From assembly GCA_014871385.1 (NCBI GenBank), contig CM026426.1, forward strand, positions 105,063,281-105,127,280: DNA of 64,000 nucleotides. Direction: 5' to 3'. Below the pieces are notes generated by a model. It was not told the DNA's origin. It did not search any database and saw only the letters and a list, made by a program, of their open reading frames with translations. The stretch is from Ceratodon purpureus (Eukaryota; Streptophyta; Bryopsida; Pseudoditrichales; Ditrichaceae). Position 1 is the first letter of the stretch. Each line of letters opens with the position of its first letter. Shown piece after piece: positions 35,011-47,711 of this stretch. A program made the translations under genes and the position numbers.

Positions 35011-36870
35011 TGCAACATCTTGAGATTCGCAACTCCCTAGATGTAATGCATTGTGAGAAGAACTTTTCTAAGAATTTACTAAAGACTATATGCGGATTTA
35101 AAGACAAGGACAGTGTGAAGGTGAGGAGGGACATGCAACGCGAAGGCATCCGCCCGCATCTTTGGATGGTAAAGGACCCACGAAACCCAAACAAGATGTT
35201 AAAGCCGGTTGCAAATTACATACTGACGTCTCAAGAGATTGACACTTTATGTACCAGATTAGAAAATATAAAAGTACCAACTGGCTATTGCTCTGATTTA
35301 GGAGGGCACATCCGGAACAAGAAATTTGGGGCATTGAAGTGCCACGACTACCATGTAGTCATGCAGAATTTGATTCCCCTGGCTCTACGTGGACTTATGG
35401 AGACTTATACCCGGATGGGATTCATGAGAGCTTGCTGAGTTTTCAGAAGAATCTGTTGTAAAGTATGGAACCCAACTCAAGCAGATGACCTTCAGGAGGA
35501 TGTAGCCATTACCATGTGCTTGATGAAAATTACTTTTCCACCTACATATTTCGACGTCATGTCTCATCTTCCGTTGCATTTGGTTAAAGAGTTGATTATT
35601 TTAGGACCGACGCAAGTAAGGTGGATGTATCCTGTGGAGCGGACGATGATGACGTTGAAGAGCCATGTGAAGAATAGAGCACGTCCAGAGGCCTCAATTG
35701 CTCATGGGTATCTTCTCGACGAAACCATGGGTTTTGCAACAAATTACATGCAGGGTTATGATGTTGTTCGTAGGAGAGTTTGGGATGCAGATCTTGAAGA
35801 TTTCGAAGAATTTGAAGTTTTGGAAGGAGCACCAACTAATGTCTTTCTCTCTCGCGCTCAAAGGGACGCAGCACATAAATATGTTTTGCGGAATAGTACT
35901 TTCGACGGCGGCTTATTTCAGGTAATTCACTGCTTTTCTGTATTCATACTCTTGTTGATATGTTTCACAAGCACAATAATAGTTTCTAACAGAAGTGTAG
36001 TATTCTTCTCAATGACTGTCCTAATAAAAGCAGGCTTGATTTAAACTGACCATTAAATCTAACACATGATAGAATAAGCTTAGGTCTCGGCCACTGTTAA
36101 TCCTGTATATCAACTACATTGTGTTGATTCATGTTTGATGCAGTGAATGGGTATAAGAAAGGTTATTGCGGGGGAATGATGTTGAGCCTGTAGAGATTTG
36201 GATGAAAAAAATAAATTCATGGGGAGATCAAAGACATGACAGACCTTGATGATCATGACATCGTGCTAATTTCGAATTCTCCTTCACTGAACTGTAAAAG
36301 ATACGCCCGGATGAGTGCCTACGGAAACCACTAGAGGGTGGAAAATGATCAAAATAATATTTGCAATACGTATGACAGCGGGGAGCCTGCTTTGAAGCTA
36401 ATCTACATTCAGCTGGTTCTGGAAAAGATTACGTCAGCATACTTGGAGATAGTTTTGTTCTTGATTATGGGCAGCTGAAAACGCCTATTATTTTGTTTAG
36501 CCGTCAATGGAAAAAGAGACATGACAACCGTGGGAACAGTACGTACATTAGGGATGGTGACAGATTTTTGGTGGTTAATTTTAAACACAATACGGCCATG
36601 ACTGTAGACCCATACGTATTCCCTAGCCAATGTACGCAGGTATTTTTTGCCATAGACGACCTTCACCCTCCAGGTTCAGATTGGAAAGTGGTATTGAGGA
36701 AAGAGGCACAGGGAAGGAGAAAAACAGAGGACGACGATGACATTTTCATAAGTACAAACGTCTCTGGCACTGGAGATGTTCCGAGCACCGCACTTCAGAA
36801 CCATTCCAATGAGCCAGATCTTACCGGAGCAATTATACTTAACGATGTTGATAATGCATTAGCTCTATAG

Positions 36871-38967
36871 ACCTTAGAAAGAGTTGGCTCCAGAACACGC
36901 AAGCGAGACGTTGTTTCACATACCGACAAGTCTCTGAGTCGACAAAAGAGACTTCGAACTTAAAGATTATAACAGTTGAGGTAGGTTTATTGCCCCTCAT
37001 GTTTTCCATGTATATCATTTACGGTGTAAGTAATTTGATTGCAATGTAAACTGTAAACACGTTATAGTAAAGTAACAATCTCACAGTACTTTTTTTGAAT
37101 AATATCTGTGTTCTTCAACTTGCTCAATAGAGCCAGGATATTTTAGACGTCATTTCAGTGTTAGACAAAATAGAATTCATGACTGGGAAAGGACAAATTT
37201 TTGTTACTTATATAAATTTTGTGACCCTTCATCTTCATATTAGCTGGGTCAAATATAAATACAGAATGGGTATTGACATTGGAGTATGCACTGCAATTTA
37301 TGATCTGATTTATTGAGAATTTGGGGTGTTCATAAGTTGCAAAATATAAATTCTTCCATATTTTGAATGTTGGCTGCAGAAAGGGATTACAGTGAGCAAA
37401 TGCACGTGGAACACTGATGTCACTTGCAGGTTGTTCATGACGACATTATAGTTTTGGGAAAAACAAGCTGACACCATCCACTTATAAGAAACTTCGCAAT
37501 ACAGTAGAACCTGCCTAAACTAATACTGTTGGGACCATTAGATTAGGGAAGTTATTAGTTAATGGAGGTTGGATGTACTACTTGCTGATGTAATAGTACT
37601 GCTGGGACCATTAAATGAGGGAGGTTATTAGTTTAGACAGTAAGTTATTAGTTTAGACAGTATTAGTTTAGACAAGTTCTACTGTACACAGTAGTAGATA
37701 AACGTGAGTAAGACAATCAGAAGGTAATCTGGTGTTTTATATGTGGATCGCTCGTCTGAGATAGCTAGGTTGTTTGTACTAGTTCTTATCATTGTCTGTA
37801 TTTATTTTCGTTCTTATTTCTGATTATTTAATAGTGAATATCATCCACGGTCTTTTTTCGGACTGAAATCGCTATGAAATGTAGAGTGTTAATTGATTCT
37901 CTGTTTCCAGAGTACTGTTATCGGCTTTGATATAATTGTCGAAAATATGTAACCTTTTTTATCTGGTTATGTTTGTGTGTAGGAAACCATTTTTGTTCAT
38001 TTTAATGCTCTCGTCATTTGAATCTCGTATTCTAATAGGAAGACAAAGAGTAGCGTCTGTGAAAGGGAGCCCAAACCAAAATAAAGAAATGATTTTTATT
38101 TTATAAGACTTGTAGACAATACATGAGTCACCAGAGGGTTTCTTGTGACATAATTAGCCTAGTAATGCTTTGGAAATCTTATTCGTGTTTTGAGAAACGT
38201 GTTGTCATTCGCACAATTCAGTGGGCAGTTCCTCGTAGAGTTGCACTATTTTCTCTTAGGAAAAACATATTCAGTAACGCATAGTATTGCGCCTTCCAAA
38301 AATAATGAAGTTACAAAGAGGATTTCCGATCCAGGTTTGTGTTGTAAGAGTGTTACAAAATGTCTGGAGAAATAGTATAAGTATATCTTTTTTCAATGTA
38401 TAAATTGCCTATGAACTTGGAGAGGTTGCTCTTTTTCTTAACCATCTCATTTCCCCAGAGGGCGTCAGACGCTGATCGCCATCGTTGCCGGATTGTACTT
38501 GCTCTTGTTGCTTGCGTCTGTAAGAATTCTCCTGTAGCTGGTTTGTTTTGTGAGGCTGATTTGTGAGTTTCTACGAGAGAAGTTCTTGTTTTTTATTCCG
38601 CTTTGGTTGTGAACATGTTGGCACCGTTGGATTACACACTCTTGACAAGATGAGCAACGTTAGTTTTATTTGGTGGCTGGTGTGTTACTCCGATGGCGGA
38701 GTTGATGACCGGTATTGTGAATTTTGTAAACTACATGAAGTTCCGTGAAAGTCGATTCATGCGGGTTTTGTTTTACGATGTAATCTTATCATAGAAGAGA
38801 GAGAAAGTAGAAACCTAAGCAACACGCTCCAAAAAGTATTAGGTTCTGTTGGTTAAGTTGTGTTTTCTGGGTTATTTTTGCAAAGTTTAATTCACTAATT
38901 GGAATCGTCCGCGATTTCGAGTTACGTAGGAAAGTCTAAACAGCATTTGCAGACGTTACCCACAACA
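36871..38967. other. Non-coding stretch downstream of the element A transposase
   Basis: No convincing gene. It holds a TA-flanked MITE (37502-37684). Short frames at 38190-38375 and 38563-38748 have no recognisable features. Confidence 0.45.
37502..37684. mobile_element. Tc1/mariner-pogo-like MITE, 183 bp
   Basis: Inverted ends CAGTAGAACCTGCCTAAACT at the left and, reversed, CAGTAGAACTTGTCTAAACT at the right, continuing to about 28 bp with two or three mismatches. Both sides are flanked by TA (37500-37501 and 37685-37686). The CAGTAGAACC opening is the kind seen in pogo-type plant MITEs such as Emigrant. Inside are direct copies of TTATTAGTTTAGACAGTA and TGGGACCATTA. Confidence 0.88.
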
Positions 38968-40533
38968 ATGGTGCGCTTTAAAATATCGTTGTCATCTTCC
39001 TCATCGGAGGAGACACCTCCACCGAAAACAGGTTTGTTTGAACTAAACCATATGTTTTTTTGTCTAATCCCGTAGTTTTCCTAAACAAACAGTGTGTATA
39101 GTGCATGTTTAAGTACAAGTCTGCATGTACAAGTACTTTATGTGATCAAACAATCTCCCGTGGAAAATTAGTAACGGCTTTCAAGTGTAAGTTAATAACA
39201 TCAACGAAGAGGAAATGTCAGATATGTTAAACAACATGAACTACACGGAATAGCAAGTACAGAGAAAGGAAAGAATTTTAATGCAAATCATCATGTAGTT
39301 GCTGGTTTAAAGAAGACTTTGTTCGTATATTGTGTTTTATCTGTTGTTATAATCATTTGGTAGGCTATGGCAGGTCACGATTATCCACATAGTTTACTTA
39401 CACAATATGTACTAGTGCAATAGACATGACATTGTTTTTGTTCCTTTTTTCGGGAAGGGAGTATTCAATTAAGTAGTGTTGAATTGGTTGGTTTCCAGTT
39501 AATTTGGCGGAACTCAGACGTTTCGAGGAAATCACGCGTATCACTGGCACCGAACATGGTCGTGATCAGGAGCAGTCTCCGAGAAGCCACCTCCAGCGAT
39601 ACTCTCGACCTGTGATACTTGAGCGTCGTGACCTACCGCTGTCGCTGCCTAGCGATGTCAATGAAAATGGAGTGACATGTGACGTCACTCGTGATAGACT
39701 TAACAATGAAAAGGAAATCGAACAGAATCACGACACGGGAATTGAGAATGCACCCTTGAACTACAATGTTGGATTTCCAGAAACGGATGAGGAGTTCAAC
39801 TTTGATGGAGAGGAGTTGGATGACGATCACACTTTGGCACTTGTGTTCTCTCCTCCAGAACTACAGAAGACAAGGATGACAAAGACCAGATCAACGAGGA
39901 CACTGTCGATGGGAGCCTTCTTGCGGGTGTTCATTTGGAAGGCATTCCCGGAGTTCCAGTCAGTAGCAACGCAATTGCCAATGACGTTGTTATCGTTAGC
40001 GATGAGGAAGAGGACGACGAAGACATCTCCAAAGAAACAGATCTCAACGTCACATCTACCAATGCTAAGAAGAAAGTCAATTCCGCGTCAGGGGATGCTA
40101 TAGACGTTCCAAGAGGTTCTTCGACTAATTCTGTGGTGCGAATTCCATCTTTCGTAGCAAATTTTCATACAGGGACCAAATCGTTTACTTCACTTCAGAA
40201 GTGGGAGTACAAGAATGGGTTCCCAGTAGACGGCATTGAAGACACGCGTCAGTGGGCTATTGATGTTGGACTCGAGAGTGGAAGCAATGATCCGGAAATC
40301 CAACATAAAAGGAAGAAAATTTGTTGTGCAGTAGCACCACCGAAATACCTAAACGAACCCCCCTGAACATACTGTCGACAGAAGGTGAAGGAGGAACATC
40401 TCCCAAGTTGCGAAATCGTGAAGAGAAAGAAGAGAAGGATAAGCAGACCTCTCGAAAGGGCAAGGAGAAAGAAGAAGAGAAAGAAGAGAAGGATAAGCAG
40501 ATCTCTCGAAAGGGCAAGGAGAAAGAAGAGTAA
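38968..40533 (+). pseudogene. Acidic protein with SUMO-interaction-like motif, decayed
   Basis: Exon 1 (38968-39031) starts MVRFKISLSSSSSEE and ends at a GTTTGT donor; exon 2 begins at 39499 after gtttccag and joins in phase. The frame slips by one base near 39870 and again at the C-run near 40360. The middle contains DVVIVSDEEEDDED (from 39982), a hydrophobic core followed by acidic residues typical of SUMO-interacting motifs. Then comes a folded-looking FTSLQKWEYKNGFPVDGIEDTRQW segment, and the end is a Lys/Glu-rich tandem 18-residue repeat stopping at 40533. No family recognised. It may be cargo of element A, by position only. Confidence 0.5.
40423..40530 (+). repeat. 54-bp tandem duplication (two copies)
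   Basis: Units 40423-40476 and 40477-40530 differ at very few bases and encode two copies of an 18-residue EKEEKDKQ(T/I)SRKGKEKEE repeat at the end of the acidic pseudogene. Confidence 0.9.
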
Positions 40534-42365
40534 ACTGTCTGGAAAAAGGTGCATGCACTATTCATATGTGAATTTGAATGTCTGCTGAAATTGATGAGAT
40601 TAAGCTGCAAGAGAAAGTCGATTAGCGTAGCTGATTCACGTTCTTCGTATTGTGGACTAAGCAAACGTCAGTGACATCTTCTGCAATGAACAAATATATC
40701 TTCACAGTAGTATGCTGGTAGACGTTGATGTAGGATTTTTCAAAACGCAAGGAATTCTTCATAGCTAACGGCAAATGAGAGATATTCCTAAGCTCGAATT
40801 TAAGGTTTGAATATATAACCTTGCAGGTTGGAGGAAGGCAACCGGACATTCCTCCTTCATTAGGATGTCCAATCATGGATGTTATCTTCAAGAGGTCAAT
40901 GAATTAGGAATTTCAGTACCGTGACTCTCCATTTCTAGATCGTCCATCGTTAAACTTTTGTTCTGGGAGAGATGTTGTGAAGAATTTTCTAAAACAGTAT
41001 CTTCACAATGAGATTCTTGGAAGTAATAACCAGTTATTTTAAATTATGGGTTGACCCACTTCAGACATTGTAACAATGACAGTCAGAAAAACATTTCGTT
41101 TCCTGTCGTTTTAAGTAGTGATTTAAGACTTTCTAGCCTTTGGTAAGCACTGGAAGACTAAATGCACTTCATAACCCACACAGACTGTGCAGCTAAATGA
41201 CCTTTTATCAGATTCTGTCTTTGCTCTTGTAACATAAAATGCATGTTGGGGATATTACTTACTTGTCGATATTGAGACACTTAGACATGCATCGCTTCTG
41301 TAAATATGCAACCTAGATTTTCCATGTCGTAAGTACTCTAGTGAAAATTTGTGTATGTGTTACTATGAATTTTTGAGGCTAGGATGTCCGTGCAGTGGGC
41401 TGTGAATGTTAGAGTTAGAAGTACATGTGTTGTGTTATCATTTAATTCCTCAAAATGTGAAGCAAGAATTGATTAGTTATGAAGCTTTGATAGCTCATTT
41501 TCAAATATTCGCTGCTTCCATTCAGTCTTTATGCCAATTTTGTTATGTAATGTAAACATAAAAAGTTTGTTCATGTAGACGAACGTGGTTTTGATTTCAA
41601 GTTTGTTTTTTTGTTAATACCGCTTAAACTGGATACTGTGTTCATGAATAAGTGGGCTTGATTTATCAACTACTGCCATGACTGCTGGTTGGCCGAGACT
41701 CTCGACTTGTTATTAGGGACGAGGACTTCAGCTTCAGAGCAACGTAATTCCCTTTCAGCCTTGATAAAGTTTTTTTCGGAGACATGGTAATGCTTTGACT
41801 GAGTTCTAAAACGGCGAAGTCCTCTACATCCAAAAGGTAATCGCTTTTTGAAAAATTTGAGTGCATAACACTTAGGAATCTTAGTTACAGTACAGATTAT
41901 TTTCAGAATAAAAATGGCGGCTACGGCCTGTCTCAGCAATTTGAACTCTCGGATTGGTGTCCTTTACTGTTTCTGGTTTTTATCACTGTCGAGTACTGGG
42001 TTATAGATTATCAATTCATAATTTTATATGTGGTCATTGTTCAAGGCAGGGGCGGAACAATGCAATGCTAATAAGAACTGGGCATAGGTACATAGAAGTA
42101 AACGAAAAGACAGATAAATAGACGTGCATCGGTTGTATATGACTGTCAGTGATGAAAAAAAGATACACAGTGAATAAGAGTCTTTACATGTCATCTTTGT
42201 TATTTTTTGTCTATAACTCAAGTGAATGTGAAACTTAAAAGGATCTTTGTCTAAGTGAGAAATAGCTGGCCGCTTGGGTTTTTTATATGTTTTGGTAAGG
42301 ATTGCCTTTGTAACGCAATCTAGTCTTCTTAGGCTTCGTAAAGCTGCATAAGTGGTGAACATCGT
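40534..42365. other. Unassigned non-coding stretch
   Basis: No gene, RNA or element end recognised. Open frames on - at 41666-41939 and 42024-42362 are short, overlap in two frames and lack motifs. Confidence 0.4.
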
Positions 42366-43065
42366 CTACTCACCTCATCTTGTTTCCGTGCTTTTCCAAG
42401 ACTTGGTAAATCAGAATGTCAAACTCTCAAGAAGCGATTCTGGAGTCCACTACCGTATGGACAGGGCGACAATCAGAATCTCCAAACGAATGTAAGTATG
42501 TCTATCCTTATTTCATGATTACATGTATCAGGTAGAGCTCAAGAGAACTGGTAAGATAATAGTTGTCTCTTAATAGTTCCGATTTGTTGTAGACACTGGA
42601 AAGAGAAGCTAACGTTGTTCGTTATATATGTATTCACAGCCCGATAATATCATCTCATTTCGTATGGGTACATCAAGAAAATTTCATTACCCAAGGGACG
42701 CTACAATCATTTGGAATGGACGAAATCACCATCACCTGTGCAACACATGCAAGTGCATGTACTGCACCGCTTTACGATGGGTAGTTCTTCCCCATTGTAA
42801 GTGCAAGCTTCCCCGATTGAGTTGTGGTTTGCCTCTAGATGCCTGCATCAGAGCAAAGCGACGACGGTGTCCTCACCTGCCACGACACAAGCTCACAAAA
42901 TTCAATGACTGTGAGTGTGTAGAGTCCGGAGACCGATGGACCTCGAAATTAACGGAGGTAGAATGTGATTTGCGTGACGGTAATCCAACAGGAGACATAC
43001 AGGAAGAGGATAAATTTATATCGGGCAAGGACGGAGATGACCTGGGAATAGTTATATTGGATTAG
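42366..43065 (+). CDS. Cys/His-rich small protein, probably zinc-binding, unknown
   Basis: The terminal exon 42640-43065 follows a tattcacag acceptor and reads PDNIISFRMGTSRKFHYPRD, then a dense Cys cluster (CNTCKCMYC, HCKCK, SCGLPLDAC, RRCPH, CEC) and an acidic tail to a TAG at 43063. An upstream exon ending GTAAGT at 42491 fits in phase if read as KKRFWSPLPYGQGDNQN; its start is not resolved. The nine or more Cys in about 60 residues suggest zinc binding. No family matched. It lies in the accessory stretch right of CACTA element A. Open, so possibly intact. Confidence 0.45.
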
Positions 43066-43433
43066 AGTTGAGGATATTCATGTGAATTAGAGGGTTCTAC
43101 TTCATTGTCTCTACATACCTTATTCCCAAATCTAAGATTTACTGATTAGGAATATCACGATATGTTGTGTGTTACATGAAATTGGTTTGGATCACAACAA
43201 TGCTTACTGATTGCGTTACAGGTATGTATCTTATTTCCCACAGGACATCTTAATGACTGTTTTTTTTTAATATGTCTGTCTCACGTTGGGAAAAACAGAT
43301 CTGTAAATGCTAATGAAGGATTTCAGTTGACTTAAATTCCTTGAAATATTATGCAGGACCCATTTGCATTGAACAAGCAGGAGAAATAACTAAATTCAAG
43401 GCATTGATATCTTCGCAAACTTCATGTCATTTT

Positions 43434-43503
43434 GGAAATTGCACAATGGCTTCGAGGTCTGAAGTTTAGGAAATTGCACAATGGCTTCGAGGTCTGAATT
43501 TTA
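43434..43503 (+). repeat. 35-bp tandem duplication
   Basis: Two copies (43434-43468 and 43469-43503) of GGAAATTGCACAATGGCTTC plus 15 more bases, nearly identical. No known function. Confidence 0.85.
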
Positions 43504-44015
43504 GATTCAACTCCGAAAAACAAGAAAACTGTCGAGGGTGAATACTGTCGAAGAAGCTGTAAAAGGTATCATCCAAGTCAGGTGATTTTTGAATTCCATG
43601 TTTCGAATTATTCTGTGTGCATCGCGAACTTCTCACATGCGGATGTATATGTTGTGTAGTAACCTGCGCAGCAGGGAAATTAAAAGGAGTTTAACTTATT
43701 GTGAACAAATGAATGATTTGAGTGTTACACAACCTGTAAAAAGTGAAGATGTTGTGTCTCAATTCGTCCATGCATGTAAAGTGAGTTTCCATTGGCAGAG
43801 TTTTCAACATGGGCATGTCATGGAAAACACCAAGTGAACTTGAGATGTGAGAAAATGCGTGGGTGAGGATCTTTATTTGCTTGCGCTTGCCATGCATGTC
43901 CATGTACCCTAAATTGTCTCAATATTTAATTTCTCTATACTACCAAAGATGATACAGAACACAGCTCGAGATTTGAAACTAGCCGAGGGAGTTAGAGTGA
44001 TGGACCAGTTGGTAG

Positions 44016-44504
44016 ACTGTAGAAAGTGTAGAGAGACTATTGCACGCTGAGACAGGAGCAATGGTCATGAGACTTGAATTAGCAAACTTAAAGTATGAGT
44101 TGCAAACGATAGATGTACCTGCCCTTCGAGAGGCAGTGATTGATGCACGGGAAGAGTATGAGTTAGAGCTTGATGTTTTGTCAAACCTGCTGAATTTGTT
44201 TGCACCAACATGTTACAGACGTGGAGTGATTGATGTTGATAAGAGGATCGGGAGGGCGCTGCAAGACATGTTGAATGCAAAAGCGGAGAAGGAGGCGACG
44301 TTAGTTCGGTAGAGGCTTGGAAAAAGTCGGGTCACGAATTTGACAAGCATGATAAGTGTTGCAGAGGCAGATCTCGTGAATGTTCAGGCGGTGGAGCAGA
44401 TTACGAGAGAGGACTGCTATGCACCCATAATCGAGTTGGATAGACTTGGACGAGCTGTAGGACACGAGCCAACAGCTGGGGATGAAGTACTCTGCGGACA
44501 CTGA
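44016..44504 (+). pseudogene. Coiled-coil protein pseudogene
   Basis: One frame from about 44016 to the TGA at 44502-44504, broken only by a TAG at 44310. It is helical and heptad-like (MRLELANLKYELQTI, then LREAVIDAREEYELELDVL) with a conserved-looking end IIELDRLGRAVGHEP. An AATAAA at 44666-44671 follows at a plausible distance for a polyadenylation signal. No start codon is clear upstream, so it is probably a 3' exon. No family recognised. Confidence 0.45.
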
Positions 44505-45756
44505 TCTTTATTAAAGGTTCATCTTCATGCCAATGAGTGTAGTTCTTTAGAGCTGAATTAAAGAGCAGGAGTTCGGGACAGTGGACACTTTGGATGCAAT
44601 ACTCTACAAGTGTATCAGTTAGTTCTGTTAGATTAACAAAAACTTAGTTCTGATCTTCATATGGAAATAAAGAGAGATAAAGGTTTGTTAAAAGTCATCG
44701 TTGCGCACTGTGCATGTACCACTTCAGTTGCATTATACCTTCTACACGTACACAAGTCATGAGGAGATAAAACCGGCCATTCTGGCCAGATAGACACGCT
44801 TCAGCCTTGGAGAATGTCAATTGAAAGAATGCTTATGTCTCACAGGACCATGCGCACTGGTAATATATGCTTTTATCACACTATTCTGTTCATTTTCGAT
44901 GATCTTGCCTGGTCACAATTTCTTGTTACAGATTACGCAATGGACTTCCTAATCAAATCCTCCATATACTTCCAGTAAGTACACTCCTCATTCATGAGAT
45001 TTGCCATTCCTATGCCTGTCATAACTCAAGGAAACTTTGACTGGCATTGTTAATTTCACGTTGACAGTATTACAAAGCAAGTCTGTTTCATCATGTGAAA
45101 CATCCCAGGTAATCACTCAGCTCTATTTACTAGAGCTGTTCATTATGCTATGCATACTAATTGTCAGCACTGAATTCTGTAAATCAGGGAGCTACTACAA
45201 TTGTATGGGTAAAGTAAGGAACATCATCATTTCTTCATCATGCGAGTCATTTCGCCCCACCTAAGACACGACTACTTTCGGATTTTTGACGGGAGCAATC
45301 ATCATTCATCATGACATCTTGGGACAGCTGATGTTAGAGACCCCCTCCGTATCATATCCATCCCTACAATTTTTTCTTGGATTCTGTTGATCATATGTTT
45401 GCGTGTTCCCTCCTCATACCCAGTAACATAGTGCTGTTGCGGCTGTCTTTCCCTTTCACGTAGCTGATTTTTTTCAATCTTCATACCTTGTGCTGTACCC
45501 ATATGTAGGCTTGCGATTGCCCTCGAAGATAACCTTCGTCTTTCCGGACCCCTTCACTACAAAGGTGAGCTTCTTCTCCAATTCTCGCAGCTGTATCATT
45601 TCTGTTAACTAACTCACCTTCGCATGCTTCGCGTACTCTCCCATTTATCTTGCTTTGACAAATACCTCCTCTGTTTCACTCGACTGCTGTATTAGATTTT
45701 GTCTGCCTGATCGTTGTGTTTTTAATCTTGGAGCCCCTTCCTGTGCAGTCTGTGAG
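44505..45756. other. Unassigned stretch
   Basis: No supported gene. It ends in an acceptor-like ctgtgcag at 45741-45748, just before the ATG of the next pseudogene, so part of it may be a leader intron. Confidence 0.35.
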
Positions 45757-46266
45757 ATGGCATCGTGGGAGTGTGTGGTGCGCGACGGCGTTCTTGCTGT
45801 TCTGTTGAGGCAGATGACCACGGTGCGTAAGTCATGGGAGGTCGAATTCCGAGATGACTTTCCTTCGTGGCTACAAACTATGTGCACGGTTCAGGATATC
45901 GAGAACGCACGTGACGCGAGTCCGTTGTGGAAGTCCGCCATTGACGCGAGCCCCAAGTGGGCAGCTTTGCGTCTCGCTTGTTGGGGTCATGCTCAGGATG
46001 CTGGCGTCGTCTAGATACCTTACGAGGAGTACGTCGTAAACAGCCTCCTTCAGAATTGGGCCCTGTTTTCGCAGTCCTGGGTTATGCAAACTCAGATCAC
46101 GTGCCCTCGCTTGCGCCTACAGCCGCTGGGTGCTCTCTCGGATGTGGAGCTCAATACTCTGCGCACTCTCTTATGGAACCCGGGAAATCGTCGCATGAAT
46201 TCAAGGGATGGTGAAAAGCTCTCCTCCGCTCCTGGCATCTGGATGTCCGAGTACCAGCATCGATAG
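45757..46266 (+). pseudogene. Unknown 170-codon protein with one TAG stop
   Basis: ATG at 45757 (MASWECVVRDGVLAVLL); a single frame to the TAG at 46264, interrupted only by a TAG at 46012. Trp-rich segments such as SWLQTM, PKWAALRLACWGH, LLQNWALFSQSW and LRTLLWNPGNR. It follows an acceptor-like tgtgcag. No domain recognised. It could be cargo of element A or part of an unrelated element. Confidence 0.4.
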
Positions 46267-47711
46267 TAGTGTTTTCGGTGGTAAGTGATCCTGCCTTCTT
46301 TCAGTAACTCCGGTATTTCCTAGTTTCCGCCTATATCCATTCTGAAGTTTGCGGAATCTGAATATGTCTGCATTACATACTATACAGGACAGTATGTGAC
46401 TTTGAGGGATATGCAATTTTTGCCGGTGATTCGAGCCCTACAGGATGTACCAGCATCTCGGATAAGCCTGGAGAGCAAGACCTACACTTTCTGAAGTCTC
46501 CTCCAACGGACTTTTTTTACCAGATGTTCTCCATGGTACCCTATGCGCAGCTTCGGATATTGATGGTGATTCGTATTACTAGATGTGCAGTTTTCATACT
46601 GTAGTGCGCAGTGAGTACATACTTGGCTCGGAAGGAGCTTACCTTTCCTTAGCAGAATTTTCCTATACATATTTCCTTTTTCCATTTCACTTTGTAAGGA
46701 CTTTGCAGCAATGTGCTCACAGTTTAGTACTTGAAGGGTAGAGTATTGCTGGCATGTGCACTCTAGGTCATCTTCAGTTTCGATGTCCGAGGATTGCATA
46801 GTTTGCTCTTCAGATCGCATAGTTTGGCATTCGAGATTGACATTATGTGTAACTATATCGGCACTCTATTCCCTTCAGTAAATGTGTGTTTATCTTTTTA
46901 ATCTTCGTCTATATGTCCCAACATCGTCCTCAGAGTATATGTCTTGTCTTCCACTTTCCACCTTAGAATTTCGGCTGATACTCGGTTGAGATATCTCGCA
47001 TTTGTCGGTGAAATTTATGCCTGCAATCCTCAGCAGCCTAATGTATGTGATGTGTATTACAATGTATAGTATCTTTAATTCTGACTGAATGAACCGAATT
47101 GATTTCAATTGAGGGATTGCGTGTACTAAGTTTACTCTCTTCCGGACCACGGAAAGCCTGTAGATCGGTTGTTGTACACCTCTATGAAAATCTGTATGAC
47201 CAACCTATATGAAACGCTCGTTAAGCAGTTACAAAATTTTTAACCCAGGAAAACATCATTTCAAATCTACACTAATTTTGCGAATGTGACATAATGCTTT
47301 AAAATGTACACGGCACAATCAAACGACAACAACTCAGAGATGAACAAACCCCAGTAACTAAGCAGGACATAATCCGAAACTAACATAAAGAGGACGAATA
47401 TGAAGATGATCAATGTCATGATGTAGGCAGATTTCAAAGGTAAAACAGACATCTTCGACATGGACACATGCGTCGTAATTCAGGAGATGTACGTTGGCGA
47501 ACACCAGTTTGAAATCTATGAAAATACAATGCTGAAAGTAGGTTTTGAGTTTGAACCTCGCTGCGGTGATTCGTGAACGATGTGACCTAATGGAAATAAA
47601 GCCCACATGTACATTACGCACAAATCATACCGTTGAGTAGATTTCAAATCAGAGAAAAAAAGGGATCATGGCATTGCGAAGTAGCAAAGTTACCAGAATT
47701 CCAATTCAGAA
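46267..47711. other. Unassigned non-coding stretch
   Basis: Nothing supportable. I searched here for the right end of CACTA element A without success. Confidence 0.35.

Larger units (their letters stand above)
17877..36870 (+). pseudogene. TNP2-type CACTA transposase of element A, split by element B
   Basis: The N-terminal transposase-associated domain (CPCKLHRGTGK, then LLLRHGRSPD) runs to an acidic linker, then the TNP2 core: MLFPGSKHSKL (about 18635), GCPSGCVLYN and HCPVCGSPRYKD (about 18860-18945), DGICPFKLHKSTWSAWPIL (about 19198), NLPPWLITKKFF, DFPGYGTVSG and a final GIKRSSIFYELPYWE (about 20010-20058). A GTACAT donor opens an intron now carrying element B. The frame resumes near 35022 with NSLDVMHCEKN, DUF4218-like sequence to 35921, and a DUF4216-like exon ending at 36870. 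At least three frameshifts and stops at 18021, about 19000, 19679 and 35436 kill it. Unlike element B, no intron separates the N-terminal domain from the linker (18104/18105). Confidence 0.9.
12471..40533. mobile_element. CACTA (En/Spm) element A, old and decayed, hosting element B
   Basis: A has a TNPA-like pseudogene on - (16486-12471) and a TNP2-type transposase pseudogene on + (17877-36870), divergently transcribed from 16.5-17.9 kb. This is the same layout as element B in the opposite orientation. B (20343-34518) sits inside the intron that follows the LPYWE codons of the A transposase. Accessory pseudogenes further right (38968-46266) may also be A cargo. Terminal repeats were not found, so the limits given are those of the coding content I can assign. 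Confidence 0.7.

Noticed and set aside
20059..35022. Reading the two halves of the element A transposase as two separate genes
   Set aside because: The break coincides with a splice donor, and with an intron position shared with element B, and contains a complete element with a target duplication.
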